The notes under the pieces are model-generated. The model was given only the letters and a program-made list of their open reading frames with translations. It was not told the DNA's origin and made no database searches. Positions 1-8,854 of a stretch of DNA of 34,120 bases are shown here, piece by piece. How positions within the stretch are numbered: the first letter of the stretch is position 1; each line of letters opens with the position of its first letter. Origin of the DNA: Halieaceae bacterium (GTDB lineage Bacteria > Pseudomonadota > Gammaproteobacteria > Pseudomonadales > Halieaceae); assembly GCA_018657645.1 (NCBI GenBank), contig JABHWT010000281.1, forward strand, positions 1 to 34,120. Reading direction: 5' to 3'. A program made the position numbers and the translations under genes.

Positions 1-222
1 ATCGCCCGTTAGGGGCGCTCCTGTGCCAGAAACCGCGTGACAGGCCTTACAACTCCTGTCATAGACCGACGCCAGCGCCGAATCAGAGGGTGTTAAAATC
101 TTCGCCTGTGCAGCCAAAGCCATTTCATCCAGTGCACCACCAGCACCACCTTCTCCACAGGCCACCAAAAGAAAGCTCAAGCCCGCCGCCAAAATCGTCG
201 GTTTGCAACAATGTACACTCAC
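1..222 (-). CDS. Cytochrome c5-family lipoprotein, 3' part off the window
   Basis: Minus-strand frame open from 222 to the window edge (74 codons seen), too short and cut to be listed as a full ORF. The start is GTG at 222-220, with AAGGAG eight bases upstream. The first 25 residues form a hydrophobic leader ending in LVAC, a lipobox-like site, so the protein is probably a periplasm-facing lipoprotein. Residues about 61-65 are CKACH, a CxxCH heme-c attachment site, followed by the GAPLTGD pattern typical of cytochrome c5 domains. The axial methionine lies beyond the window. Known of the family: small periplasmic electron carriers. The electron partners cannot be told from here. Confidence 0.75.
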   Translation of the reverse strand, partial: MSVHCCKPTILAAGLSFLLVACGEGGAGGALDEMALAAQAKILTPSDSALASVYDRSCKACHAVSGTGAPLTGD

Positions 223-242
223 CTCATTCACTCCTTATCGAC

Positions 243-261
243 AAAAAAGCGGGCTCCCCGC
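243..261 (-). terminator. Intrinsic terminator
   Basis: On the minus strand the sequence is GCGGG-GAG-CCCGC followed by six T: a perfect 5-bp GC stem, 3-base loop and U-tract. It lies downstream of the minus-strand pair ending at 419 and just before the cytochrome c start, so it separates the two transcription units. Confidence 0.75.
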
Positions 262-418
262 TGTAGACTATACAGTGCGCTATAGTATCGTACTTTGCCA
301 GGGCAGGCGTCCGCACAATTTTGCTCGTACAGTGCAGGGCATTTTGTGAAGGTGGTTAATACCCAACAGCCAGGGCAGCTAACGCAGTGCTCTACCGGGG
401 GTAAGGTCCCGCCTTTCT

Positions 419-919
419 TTAAAAATCCGTATCCGGGTTGAGACCGAAGCGATCAATCATGTACTGATAGTAGAGTCCATCTTTCAGGAACAGCTTGAAT
501 ACCTCGTGCACCAGGCAAATCAACTTGTCGATAGCATAATCGTAATCACCATTTTTCACCTTCGTGCTCAGTGACATATTTCCCGCCCTGAGAATGGGTT
601 TTATCTCTACTCTGGCCCTGTCGATACGCCGGTGTGCGGGAATGCTCTCACTGTGACAGCGTTTAACAAAAGCTCTAAAATCCCTGTCCAGATCAGACGC
701 TTTTTCTACACCAGGGAGCACGACTGGCATGCGTAGAGCCTGTTTGGAACTATCCACAAAAACCTCAAACACAGTGTCGTGATGCCAGCCGATGCTGAAG
801 TGCGCCAGTCCTTTCTTGTCATCAAGGCGACTGAATCTGTTGAAAAAGCCGCGTTGGGCGCAGCCCTGTAGATAGTCCTCCACAGAGGCTGTCGCCCTTG
901 CTCTTGCCCCCATATTCAT
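419..919 (-). CDS. Hypothetical protein, 166 aa
   Basis: I do not recognise a family. The protein has 166 residues, is soluble and basic-leaning, and has no signal peptide or membrane segment. The C-terminal third contains a hydrophobic helix-like stretch (LICLVHEVFKLFLKDG). It starts 13 bases after the stop of the thiamine-diphosphate enzyme on the same strand and is followed by the terminator at 243-261, so the two are very likely cotranscribed. ATG at 919 and ATG at 913 are both possible starts. No function is proposed beyond a likely link to the upstream gene. Confidence 0.6.
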   Translation of the reverse strand: MNMGARARATASVEDYLQGCAQRGFFNRFSRLDDKKGLAHFSIGWHHDTVFEVFVDSSKQALRMPVVLPGVEKASDLDRDFRAFVKRCHSESIPAHRRIDRARVEIKPILRAGNMSLSTKVKNGDYDYAIDKLICLVHEVFKLFLKDGLYYQYMIDRFGLNPDTDF

Positions 920-931
920 AGGTCCATTACC

Positions 932-2098
932 TTAGTGCGCTACTGCCGCACGGCCGGGCTCAACCCCCTGCGGTGCACCCGGTGGATAGGCCCTGGCCGA
1001 CGTGAACTCTTTAATGCCCTGGCAGTTAATCACGGTGGAGGCGCCTTCGCTGGAGGCCAGCTTGTAACTTCTGGCAAGAGCATCGGTAAACTGCTCGGGG
1101 GTTTGCACGTATTCGCCCCGCACACCCAAACCCTCTGCAATTTTGTCATAGCGCAGATGCTCCTGAAACAGGTACATATGCATGGCTTGCGGATGTCGGG
1201 CAGCGCTGCCAAATACACCCCAGGCGTTATTGTTATAGACAATTACAATCATTGGAATCCGATACTTGTTCGCGGTATCCATTTCAAAGAGACTATAGGC
1301 CGTTCCCGCATCACTGGTTACACATAATACAGGGGCGCCCTTGTAGGGTGCCTGGGGACCCACTCCGCTTTGCACCGCCGCTCCAGCACCCACCGCCATG
1401 CCAATATCCGGCCCTATAGCGCCGTATTGATAAGGTGCAGCGATCAACTGACCGGGGCGATAGCCCGCTGCCCAGCGCCCCATAAATTTACCGGTGGTAA
1501 AGCCACCGGTTGTTAATACGGTTTGTCTTGGGTCTATCTCGCCCTTGTGAAAGAACTGATGCACACCCTGGCCAATCACGGCGGGGTGCAGGTAGCCGGT
1601 TTGTTGAGAGTACTTCATTCCCAATTGGTAGAGTTTGTCATTTTGCTTATCAAAGGCCTCCCTCGAAGCGGCGAGTTCCGAAACCCACTGGGGTCGTTTC
1701 TTTCTAGGCAGCGTGTCGGCTAATGCCTCCAGGAACATCCTTTCGTCGCTCACAATTCCCAGGTCAACGGGCCAGTTGCGCCCCAGGTCTTCCTGCTCCG
1801 GATGGACTCGTATGACTTTGGCACCGGGGCCGAAAGCATACTCGCCCCGCGGCGGCATGCAGTATTGCCCGATGAAGATCACCAGGTCTGCACTCATAAG
1901 CGCCGTGTTAGCAGTATTGGCCTGCATTTTATGATCATCTGGCACATGTCCACGACTGGGGCCGGTGGCGACCATGGCAATTTCGTTGCGCTTTACGACG
2001 CTCTCCGGCAGTGGGTGGAGAAATTCGATATTTTGAGAGCGGCAAATCTCTCTATACCTACATCGACTACGATGCTGGCTATCAGGAATTAAACACAT
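932..2098 (-). CDS. Thiamine-diphosphate-dependent enzyme, N-terminally truncated
   Basis: Central and C-terminal domains of an acetolactate synthase/oxalyl-CoA decarboxylase-like ThDP enzyme. The Rossmann-like central domain begins around VATGPSRGHVPDDH. The C-terminal PP domain carries a variant ThDP/Mg motif, SDAG...YNNNAWG, in place of GDG...NN. A full enzyme has about 550-600 residues; here the whole N-terminal PYR domain with the catalytic glutamate is absent. Recognisable protein ends near base 2030, and the frame beyond it to 2098 is antisense of the beta-barrel gene, so the ATG at 2098 is probably not a real start. Either the gene was broken by rearrangement or the contig is chimeric here. 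The substrate is unknown. Cotranscribed with the 166-aa gene downstream. Confidence 0.7.
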   Translation of the reverse strand: MCLIPDSQHRSRCRYREICRSQNIEFLHPLPESVVKRNEIAMVATGPSRGHVPDDHKMQANTANTALMSADLVIFIGQYCMPPRGEYAFGPGAKVIRVHPEQEDLGRNWPVDLGIVSDERMFLEALADTLPRKKRPQWVSELAASREAFDKQNDKLYQLGMKYSQQTGYLHPAVIGQGVHQFFHKGEIDPRQTVLTTGGFTTGKFMGRWAAGYRPGQLIAAPYQYGAIGPDIGMAVGAGAAVQSGVGPQAPYKGAPVLCVTSDAGTAYSLFEMDTANKYRIPMIVIVYNNNAWGVFGSAARHPQAMHMYLFQEHLRYDKIAEGLGVRGEYVQTPEQFTDALARSYKLASSEGASTVINCQGIKEFTSARAYPPGAPQGVEPGRAAVAH

Positions 2099-2790
2099 TT
2101 ATGCTAATCGGAAGCATAACCAATAGCAGTGGGACCGTGTTTGGCGCAACGGTGGACTACCGATTGAGCCCGATCCTTACCACTCGCAATGCACTAATCG
2201 GACAACCAGTTGACTCCATAGACGCCTTGTCAGAACTGTATTCCATGTCCGATATTAGACAATTTGCTCAGGACCGAACGGCGCAGAGTCGGTACGTCAC
2301 GCTCAGTGTGACCCAACCGATGAATGACAACTATCAGTTATACAGCGCAATCTCTCAGAGTGATTACGGTAGTACCGAAACCTCCGGCGGTATCGAGGGC
2401 TATGAGGGTACAGGCAGCGAGTATAATTACGAATTACAATTGATCGGCCAGAACGTGTTTACAGAAAATGACAGCCATATTTTTAGCCTGCGCCACTTCG
2501 ATGGAAGCACGACAGATAGAACGGCCTTTGGCGTAAGCGCCCGCTATAGACTGGGCACAGCGTGGCAGATTCAGCCTAAAATCTGGGTGGAGTATCGAGA
2601 GAACGCCCGGGATGATAGCGAACAGTGGAGTGTTAGACCGTCCTTGCGGTTGCAATACCGCTGGAATCGCCGCTACCATTTCGAACTGGAATTTGGCTAT
2701 GACTGGTCTGATCGCGATATTCCGTTGTACGGGAATGAGGTTGTAGGGAGTAGTTACTTTCTTCTCAGCTATCGCATAGATTTCAATTAG
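2011..2790 (+). CDS. C-terminal part of an outer-membrane beta-barrel protein, 5' truncated
   Basis: About 250 residues of alternating polar/hydrophobic strands with many Tyr, Trp and Arg and a C-terminus ending in SYFLLSYRIDFN, as in outer-membrane barrels. The stretches around TFMLIGSI, TVDYRLSPILTTRNALIGQ and ARYRLG resemble the C-terminal barrel found at the end of some gammaproteobacterial TPR-repeat surface proteins (from memory). No signal peptide and no N-terminal domain are present. The only starts are GTG codons inside sequence that belongs to the facing gene, so the 5' part is missing at the junction near 2030. As it stands it cannot be exported and should be treated as a fragment. 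Confidence 0.65.
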   Translation: MGGEIRYFESGKSLYTYIDYDAGYQELNTFMLIGSITNSSGTVFGATVDYRLSPILTTRNALIGQPVDSIDALSELYSMSDIRQFAQDRTAQSRYVTLSVTQPMNDNYQLYSAISQSDYGSTETSGGIEGYEGTGSEYNYELQLIGQNVFTENDSHIFSLRHFDGSTTDRTAFGVSARYRLGTAWQIQPKIWVEYRENARDDSEQWSVRPSLRLQYRWNRRYHFELEFGYDWSDRDIPLYGNEVVGSSYFLLSYRIDFN

Positions 2791-2847
2791 ATTGCAACCA
2801 TCGGAGCAGCCAATCCGGGTCGGACTACGTGACCGAGTGCGCCCCGC

Positions 2848-4158
2848 CTATTGGTAGCGCATTAGCATCGCATAGCCACCGTCTTCAGACAGTTCCAGGT
2901 CAGCACCCATCGGCAGGACGGCTGTATGCCCCGAACCTGGGGCGACGTCGATGGCATTACCGTCCACGTCCTCCATATCTGCGACTTTGAGGCGCTGATT
3001 GCCCCGGGGCGTAATCAGTTCAAGCTCATCGCCCACTTCAAAGCGATTTTTTACATCGACAGTTAATTTCGCCTTCGTTGAATCCCAGGCCAGAGCCTCG
3101 CCCACAAATTGCTGCCGGGAACTGGAGTAACCAATATCGTAGTTTTGATACGCATCTGGGACATGCCGACGGTAAAAACCCTCGGTGTACCCCCGGTTAG
3201 CCAGATGCTCCAACTGGCCCATTAGGCCCATATCAAATGCCCTGCCTGCCTCCGCGTCGTCGATTGCTCTGCGGTAAACCTGTGCTGTGCGCCCCACATA
3301 ATAGTGCGATTTAGTGCGGCCTTCGATTTTAAGTGAGTGAATGCCCATGTCGACCAGGCTCTTTACATGCTGCACGGCCCGCAGGTCCTTGGAGTTCATG
3401 ATATACGTGCCGTGCTCGTCTTCATAAGCGGGCATTAATTCTCCTGGGCGATTTTTCTCCTGCAACAGTACGGGGTCTACCTCTTGCGCTCCCTGGCTCG
3501 CTTCATCGATGGCGATCAGGTCCCCCGTGTTGTTCTCCTGGGCCGCGTGTACATTGTACTCCCACCGGCAGGAGTTGGTGCAGGCACCCTGATTGGAATC
3601 CCTGTGAGTCATATAGCCAGAGAGTAGGCAGCGACCTGAATAGGCAATACACAGCGCACCGTGAACAAACACCTCAAGTTCCAGTTCAGGACATTGCTGG
3701 CGAATCTCTCCGATCTCCTGAATGGAGAGTTCTCGCGACAATATAACCCGGTCTACACCCTGCTGCCCCCAGAATCGGACTGTGGCCCAGTTGACTGCAT
3801 TGGCCTGGACCGACAAATGCACACTTTGGTCAGGCCAGCGCTCTCTGACCAACATGATCAGGCCTGGGTCTGACATGATCAGCGCATCTGGGGCCATTTC
3901 GATCACCGGCTCTAAATCACGCAGGTAGCTGCGCACCTTGTCATTATGGGGAGAGATGTTGCTCGCCAGATAAAATAGTTTGCTCTGCGCATGGGCCTCT
4001 TCGATTGCGCTGGCCAAATTTTCCAGTCGGTTAAATTCGTTATTGCGCACTCGAAGGCTGTAGCGAGGCTGGCCCGCATAGACAGCATCTGCCCCGTACG
4101 CAAAGGCGTAGCGCATGCTTTTAAGAGTGCCTGCCGGCGATAGTAATTCAGTGCTCAC
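2848..4158 (-). CDS. trhP: U32-family tRNA hydroxylation protein TrhP
   Basis: 436 residues, the usual length for TrhP (YegQ). The U32 signature is present at about residues 162-180 (EVFVHGALC...SGRCLLS). It has the four cysteines C170, C177, C193 and C197, which in the family form an iron-sulfur-type site. The N-terminus (ELLSPAGTL, YGADAVYAG) is typical of the TIM-barrel domain, and a C-terminal small beta domain follows. Known of the family: prephenate-dependent hydroxylation of uridine 34 in tRNAs on the way to cmo5U/ho5U; older annotations call it a collagenase-like peptidase. It stands alone here, between the beta-barrel fragment and the tRNA. Confidence 0.92.
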   Translation of the reverse strand: MSTELLSPAGTLKSMRYAFAYGADAVYAGQPRYSLRVRNNEFNRLENLASAIEEAHAQSKLFYLASNISPHNDKVRSYLRDLEPVIEMAPDALIMSDPGLIMLVRERWPDQSVHLSVQANAVNWATVRFWGQQGVDRVILSRELSIQEIGEIRQQCPELELEVFVHGALCIAYSGRCLLSGYMTHRDSNQGACTNSCRWEYNVHAAQENNTGDLIAIDEASQGAQEVDPVLLQEKNRPGELMPAYEDEHGTYIMNSKDLRAVQHVKSLVDMGIHSLKIEGRTKSHYYVGRTAQVYRRAIDDAEAGRAFDMGLMGQLEHLANRGYTEGFYRRHVPDAYQNYDIGYSSSRQQFVGEALAWDSTKAKLTVDVKNRFEVGDELELITPRGNQRLKVADMEDVDGNAIDVAPGSGHTAVLPMGADLELSEDGGYAMLMRYQ

Positions 4159-4344
4159 AGTGCATTATTCGCTGCCGGGAACAGACCTGTCAATCTTCTC
4201 TGTAAATTTATGTTGCAGATCATCACGGCTGCATTTGCCGGCGCGTTCAGACATTGACGCCATGCGCTTTACCGGCCGACCCATACCGCTATGCCAGTCT
4301 GCACAGATATTAGTCCACTAGTTTTATCGGATGGTCCACAATAG

Positions 4345-4373
4345 TTGCGCCACACCAAAGCCCCGTGTTAACT
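4345..4373 (+). promoter_or_regulatory. Possible promoter of tRNA-Thr
   Basis: TTGCGC, 17-base spacer, TTAACT. The -10-like box ends 13 bases before the tRNA, a suitable distance for a tRNA transcript with a short leader. The boxes are only moderately close to consensus. Confidence 0.35.
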
Positions 4374-4386
4374 TTCTAGCCCCCAT

Positions 4387-4463
4387 GCCGGAATAGCTCA
4401 GCTCGGTAGAGCAGCGCATTCGTAATGCGTTGGTCGGAGGTTCAAATCCTCTTTCCGGCACCA
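4387..4463 (+). tRNA. tRNA-Thr (anticodon CGU)
   Basis: A 77-base cloverleaf including an encoded CCA. The acceptor stem GCCGGAA pairs with TTCCGGC, followed by discriminator A and CCA. The D-arm is AGCTC...GAGC. The anticodon stem GCGCA/TGCGT encloses TTCGTAA, giving anticodon CGT. The T-arm is GGAGG-TTCAAAT-CCTCT. The sequence is close to E. coli tRNA-Thr(CGU). Confidence 0.96.
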
Positions 4464-4574
4464 ATAAATTGTGCGATTTTGACACTCAGACAACGCTACA
4501 CAGCCCGCACGAGGTAGCACGACCCTGCCTTGTTAGTGCGAAAATCAAAGATCACCAAGATCAGGGAAGACGAT

Positions 4575-6359
4575 ATGAAAAATAGTAGCTTTAACATAAT
4601 AGTGGGCGCATTACTCTCCTTGTATGCTACAAATTTGCTCGCGCAATCAGGAAACACTTCATATGGCTTAGGCGCGTTAAAGCTTAATGCAAGCGGTGAC
4701 TCCAATTCGGCATTTGGCAATGATGCACTCGGTCAGAATACAACCGCTAGTGATAACACAGCCTATGGGTTCGGTGCGCTACGCCTAAATTCAAGTGGGG
4801 ATGGAAACACTGCAGGCGGCGCGTATTCACTGTTTTATAACACTACAGGTTGGGGGAATACAGCTACTGGGGCCAATACCTTATACAATAACGAAACCGG
4901 TGAGAGAAACACGGCAACGGGTTCTGGGGCATTATATTATAATACGAGCGGAAACCTGAACACGGCGCATGGATTCGCCGCACTACAGTCTAACACTTCA
5001 GGGAATGAGAATACTTCCATCGGTGCATTCTCACTACACGACAACACAACGGGCAGCTCCAATACAGCTAGTGGGCACAATGCCTTGACCTATAACACGA
5101 CCGGCACAAATAACACTGCGAGCGGTGCATATTCAATGTACTTTAATACTACGGGCCGCTATAACACAGCCAGCGGCTCGGAGTCGTTGTACGACAACAC
5201 AACAGGTAATCACAACACCGCTAGCGGGTACCTTTCACTGACCTACAACACGACCGGTAATCATAACACTGCCACCGGCGCAGATTCACTGCATAGCAAT
5301 ATAACCGGAGCGTCTAATACTGCGACCGGTTCAGAGTCACTGTATAGCAATACAACCGGAGCATCTAACACTGCGACCGGTTCAGAGTCACTCTATAGCA
5401 ACACCACCGGAAGCTATAACTCGGCAAGCGGGTTCGCTGCATTGTTTTCCAATACCACTGGTGAAGGTAACACTGCATCAGGTTATTTGGCACTGCGTTC
5501 CAACAAGACCGGGGACCGCAACACCGCAACTGGTTTTGGTGCGTTACATGACAATACCAGTGGCGGCAGCAATACAGCTACCGGCCATAGTGCCCTTGCC
5601 AACAACAAGTGGGGCAGCAGTAATACTGCAAATGGTTATGCCTCTCTTCTGAATAATATAACAGGTGTTCAGAACACGGCAACCGGATATTGGGCGTTGA
5701 ATAAGACCACCAGCGGTAAGAGAAACACTGCACTTGGGCATACCGCGGGGTACTCCAATCTATCGGGGCAAGGCAATGTATTTCTTGGATATCAGGCAGG
5801 CTATGGCGAACTGGGCCACAATAATCTGTATATCTCCAATAATTCGGTAACGCCTTTGCTCTACGGGCGATTCAGCAGAACAGCGGCCTACAACAAGCTG
5901 GGCATTGGTACCAATGTAGTTCCATCGAGTGACGCTATAACCGTTTGGAATGGCGCACGCCTCACCAAGGCTGGTGTCTGGTCTAATGCATCATCGAGAA
6001 GCCTGAAAGATAATATTCGATCACTCAGTGCTGACGATGCCAACGCTGCACTTGCTGCACTAGAACCAGTACGCTACGTGTATAAGAATTCCCGCGATGA
6101 AGAGTACATGGGATTTATCGCGGAGGATGTGCCGGACCTTGTTGCCACCAATGACCGCAAGTCGTTAGCGGCCATGGATATTGTGGCTGTGTTAACAAAG
6201 GTTGTGCAGGCACAGAACGGCAAGCTCTCCAGGCAGAATAAAAAGATAGCTGAAAAGGACGCCGAAATAGCGAACCTTAGGGCTCGGCAGGACGAACTGG
6301 CAAGTCGCGTGGATCTGTTAATGCAAACACTTGCGCCTGAAGTGTTGGCAATGAATTAG
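4575..6359 (+). CDS. Exported 17-residue-repeat protein with C-terminal S74 intramolecular chaperone
   Basis: 594 residues from ATG 4575, preferred over an upstream TTG at 4530 because it gives a clean signal peptide (cleavage after LLA, about residue 23) and has AGGGAAG in front. From N27, about 23 tandem 17-residue units (pattern NTAxGxxALxxNTTGxx) run to about residue 417; they look like a left-handed beta-roll stalk. After a linker, residues 473-478 read SSRSLK, matching the Ser...Lys dyad of the S74 endosialidase-type chaperone (usual form SDRRLK), followed by GFIAEDVP and a C-terminal coiled coil (about 548-588). Known of S74: it trimerises a fibre, then cuts itself off. Inference: a secreted or surface trimeric fibre. 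No phage genes lie nearby. Confidence 0.85.
   Translation: MKNSSFNIIVGALLSLYATNLLAQSGNTSYGLGALKLNASGDSNSAFGNDALGQNTTASDNTAYGFGALRLNSSGDGNTAGGAYSLFYNTTGWGNTATGANTLYNNETGERNTATGSGALYYNTSGNLNTAHGFAALQSNTSGNENTSIGAFSLHDNTTGSSNTASGHNALTYNTTGTNNTASGAYSMYFNTTGRYNTASGSESLYDNTTGNHNTASGYLSLTYNTTGNHNTATGADSLHSNITGASNTATGSESLYSNTTGASNTATGSESLYSNTTGSYNSASGFAALFSNTTGEGNTASGYLALRSNKTGDRNTATGFGALHDNTSGGSNTATGHSALANNKWGSSNTANGYASLLNNITGVQNTATGYWALNKTTSGKRNTALGHTAGYSNLSGQGNVFLGYQAGYGELGHNNLYISNNSVTPLLYGRFSRTAAYNKLGIGTNVVPSSDAITVWNGARLTKAGVWSNASSRSLKDNIRSLSADDANAALAALEPVRYVYKNSRDEEYMGFIAEDVPDLVATNDRKSLAAMDIVAVLTKVVQAQNGKLSRQNKKIAEKDAEIANLRARQDELASRVDLLMQTLAPEVLAMN
4653..5825 (+). repeat. Tandem 51-bp coding repeats, about 23 units
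   Basis: The 17-codon unit recurs in frame across the stalk. Most copies have diverged at DNA level but keep NTxxG...NTTG. The units around 5320-5420 are nearly identical at DNA level (ACTGCGACCGGTTCAGAGTC occurs twice), which shows recent duplication or gene conversion. Confidence 0.85.
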
Positions 6360-6472
6360 CAATATGGCCACCATGTCGCCTTCCCAAGCAGCATATCGGC
6401 AATAATATTGCACGACACCTTGTTGCTGTCGCCGTAGACACTGGCGGATCTTTGATAGGGTATTACGATGCG
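6356..6472 (-). pseudogene. Remnant of an acyl-CoA dehydrogenase C-terminus
   Basis: A minus-strand frame reads YQRSASVYGDSNKV then NIIADMLLG before a stop at 6358-6356. This aligns residue for residue with the end of the intact ACAD at 9785-10987 (YRRSASIYGGTNEV, NIIANMLFG). An in-frame TGA at 6475-6473 and loss of everything upstream mark it as a relic. Its 3' end overlaps the stop of the repeat protein on the other strand, and it lies 38 bases beyond the stop of the sensor kinase gene. Confidence 0.75.
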
Positions 6473-6509
6473 TCATTGGAAATCGACTATTTGGGCGAAC
6501 CATTTAAAA

Positions 6510-8786
6510 TCAATCAGCTTCATCCAGAGCACGGCGAATAGCGAAGGCGAGTGTGGATTGATTGTAGGGTTTAGGTAATCGATTCTCACCCAATCTCACA
6601 ACAAATTCGGCCCTGCTTCCGGTCAGAGCTTCCCGTTTTTTAATATAACCGCTAGTCAATAGTATGGCGCACTTCGGATACTTGCTCCGAACAATTTCTG
6701 CCAATTGATAGCCATCCATACCTCCGGCCATAATAATATCTGAAAAAAGCAAATCAATAGAGCTGTGTTCATCCATCACCTCTAAAGCCTTGCTGGCATC
6801 TGATGCCTTTAGTACAGAATAACCGAGATTACTGAGGTAGGCCGCTGCGACGTCCAGTAGGCTCTCCTCATCATCGACGACCAAAATAGTCTCTGTGCCC
6901 CTGGGTATCTCTGCAAGTACATTCTCCGTGCGAAAATCTGTTTGGGCACTGTCCTCCAATCTTGGGAGGAAGATATGGAATGTGGTGCCTTTACCCAGTT
7001 CTGAATCGACTTGAATATGTCCACCTGAACGTTGGACAAAACCATAAACCATACTAAGGCCAAGTCCGGTTCCCTTGCCTTCTTCCTTTGTTGTAAAGAA
7101 TGGTTCCAGAGCTTTATCTCTCACTTCGGCCGTCATTCCTGTTCCGCTATCGCTCACCGATATCACGATAAAACTACGGCTCGTGGCATTCGGGTTGTGT
7201 CTGATTTCACTGTCATCGAGCACTTTGTTTGTCGTTTTAACAATCAAGGTTCCCCCATCTGGCATGGCGTCTTTTGCATTGAGAGACAGGTTTAGTATGG
7301 TATCTTCAAGATCTCCAGCTGCGATATCAACCGGCCACAACCCGTCCCAATAGTGCGTTTCAAAAGAGACGGACGCTGTTAGCGACCTGGCAATCATATC
7401 ACTAATACCCTCGATGACCTTATTCACGTTTGTTCGCTTGGTCTCCTTGTTTTGATGTCTTGAAAAGCCAAGAAGTCGGCCGGTTAAATCAGCGCCGCGT
7501 GACGCTCCCTTGAGTGCGTTATCAATATGTACCAGGGCCTCATCATGACCAGGCAGGCCTATTTTAAGAAGCTCAAGGTTGCCCATCACCACACCTAGTA
7601 TGTTGTTAAAATCGTGAGCAACTCCTCCAGTGAGCTCACCAATAGCCTCCATTTTTTGTGCCCGGCGTAACGCCACCTCAGTGGTGTGTTTTTCAGTCAC
7701 GTCATCCAGCCTAACTACCGCCCCCTCAACATCTTTCCCCTCATCGTCCATTAGTGGGTAAACGGTTATATCCTCGTATAGGACCTCCTCATCTTTCATA
7801 TATAGTCGTCCGGCAACTATTCGTCTCTGACCCGACTTAATTGCTTCAAATACCAGTCTCATGTCTTGGGAAAGCCTGGAAAAAGACTGATCCAGAAGCT
7901 GGCCAAGCGCATCATTTTCGCTGACTCCGGTCGCCTCCTCTGCCCCTTTGTTCCACTGAGTTACCTTGCCATCAAGATCCACTCCAACAATTACTGACGG
8001 CATGGAGTTGATGATTTTTGAAAGATAGTTGCGCAGGTGAATAAGCGCGTTCTCAGCCTCATGACGCACAACTATTTCTCGCTGGAGCTTTTCGTTAAAC
8101 ACTCTATTTGCCTCAATTTCGACGCTTAGATTCTGGCGCATTGTGTTAATTTCAGAAACCAGAATACCGAACTCATCCACCTCGCTTCTTCTTTTAAAAG
8201 GCCCACGCCCTTTATCAAGTTTTAATGGAACAGCAGGTGATTTGGTGGAGGTTTCTGAAATAAAAGCTCGAATCTTTTCAATATGCCGCGTCACTAACAT
8301 ATGAAACAAAAATATAATAAACAGTGCAACGCCCAGCGTCTTGACACTCTGCGCTATTAGAATAACAAAAACCTTGTCGCGCAATCTTTGAAGGATATGT
8401 GCAGTCGTCATTGCCACTTTCAAAGAGCCTGCCACCTCCCTCTCAGCTCCTCTATTTGAGAAATCATACTCCCGCATAATCATCTGCTCAGGAGCGCCCA
8501 GCGCTCCTTTCTTAATGGGGGTAGCGCGGAACTCGTTTAGTTCAAGGTAGACAATATCAGGCAGGTTCATTATTTCTGTGAGTTCAGTGGATATCACTGC
8601 CTTGTCTAGATTCCAGATACCATTAACCAATGAATCTATATGGCTGCGATCAATCAAATTCAAAGTTGTTTCTATATCTTTCAGGTCATTCCTGTAATCC
8701 ATATACAGCTGCAGCCCCGTACTCAGCACTGTAAACAGACCGCTGAAGAGCATGACATAAAGGGTAACCTTCCGGGCAATTGACAT
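6510..8786 (-). CDS. Membrane hybrid sensor histidine kinase / response regulator
   Basis: 758 residues from ATG 8786 (a TTG at 8804 is the alternative). Order: TM1 about 7-29, periplasmic region about 30-135, TM2 about 139-165, a linker/HAMP-like and coiled stretch, PAS domain about 257-365, HisKA with GGVAHDFNN (His391), HATPase_c with NLSLNAKDA and [11 protein letters not shown], and a C-terminal receiver with DD...[13 protein letters not shown] (phosphoacceptor Asp about 683). No DNA-binding output domain is fused, so the signal must pass to a protein elsewhere. The gene lies 68 bases downstream of the periplasmic binding-protein gene on the same strand, a usual sensor pairing. Its coding sequence looks more AT-rich than the catabolic genes. 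Confidence 0.9.
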   Translation of the reverse strand: MSIARKVTLYVMLFSGLFTVLSTGLQLYMDYRNDLKDIETTLNLIDRSHIDSLVNGIWNLDKAVISTELTEIMNLPDIVYLELNEFRATPIKKGALGAPEQMIMREYDFSNRGAEREVAGSLKVAMTTAHILQRLRDKVFVILIAQSVKTLGVALFIIFLFHMLVTRHIEKIRAFISETSTKSPAVPLKLDKGRGPFKRRSEVDEFGILVSEINTMRQNLSVEIEANRVFNEKLQREIVVRHEAENALIHLRNYLSKIINSMPSVIVGVDLDGKVTQWNKGAEEATGVSENDALGQLLDQSFSRLSQDMRLVFEAIKSGQRRIVAGRLYMKDEEVLYEDITVYPLMDDEGKDVEGAVVRLDDVTEKHTTEVALRRAQKMEAIGELTGGVAHDFNNILGVVMGNLELLKIGLPGHDEALVHIDNALKGASRGADLTGRLLGFSRHQNKETKRTNVNKVIEGISDMIARSLTASVSFETHYWDGLWPVDIAAGDLEDTILNLSLNAKDAMPDGGTLIVKTTNKVLDDSEIRHNPNATSRSFIVISVSDSGTGMTAEVRDKALEPFFTTKEEGKGTGLGLSMVYGFVQRSGGHIQVDSELGKGTTFHIFLPRLEDSAQTDFRTENVLAEIPRGTETILVVDDEESLLDVAAAYLSNLGYSVLKASDASKALEVMDEHSSIDLLFSDIIMAGGMDGYQLAEIVRSKYPKCAILLTSGYIKKREALTGSRAEFVVRLGENRLPKPYNQSTLAFAIRRALDEAD

Positions 8787-8854
8787 ACTTTGCTTAATCC
8801 ACAATTGTCACGTCAGTGAAAGTCCGCCGCGCAACGACAAGTAACAAGACCTAA

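Noticed and set aside
2031-2098. N-terminus of the ThDP enzyme as annotated by its first ATG
   Set aside because: These codons are antisense of the beta-barrel gene and do not resemble a PYR domain.
4653-5825. Regular 51-bp repeats as a CRISPR array
   Set aside because: The units are in frame, coding, without unique spacers, and give a beta-roll-like protein with a signal peptide and S74 domain.
4387-6359. tRNA-Thr as an integration site with the repeat gene as cargo
   Set aside because: No integrase and no repeated tRNA 3' end were seen downstream within the window.
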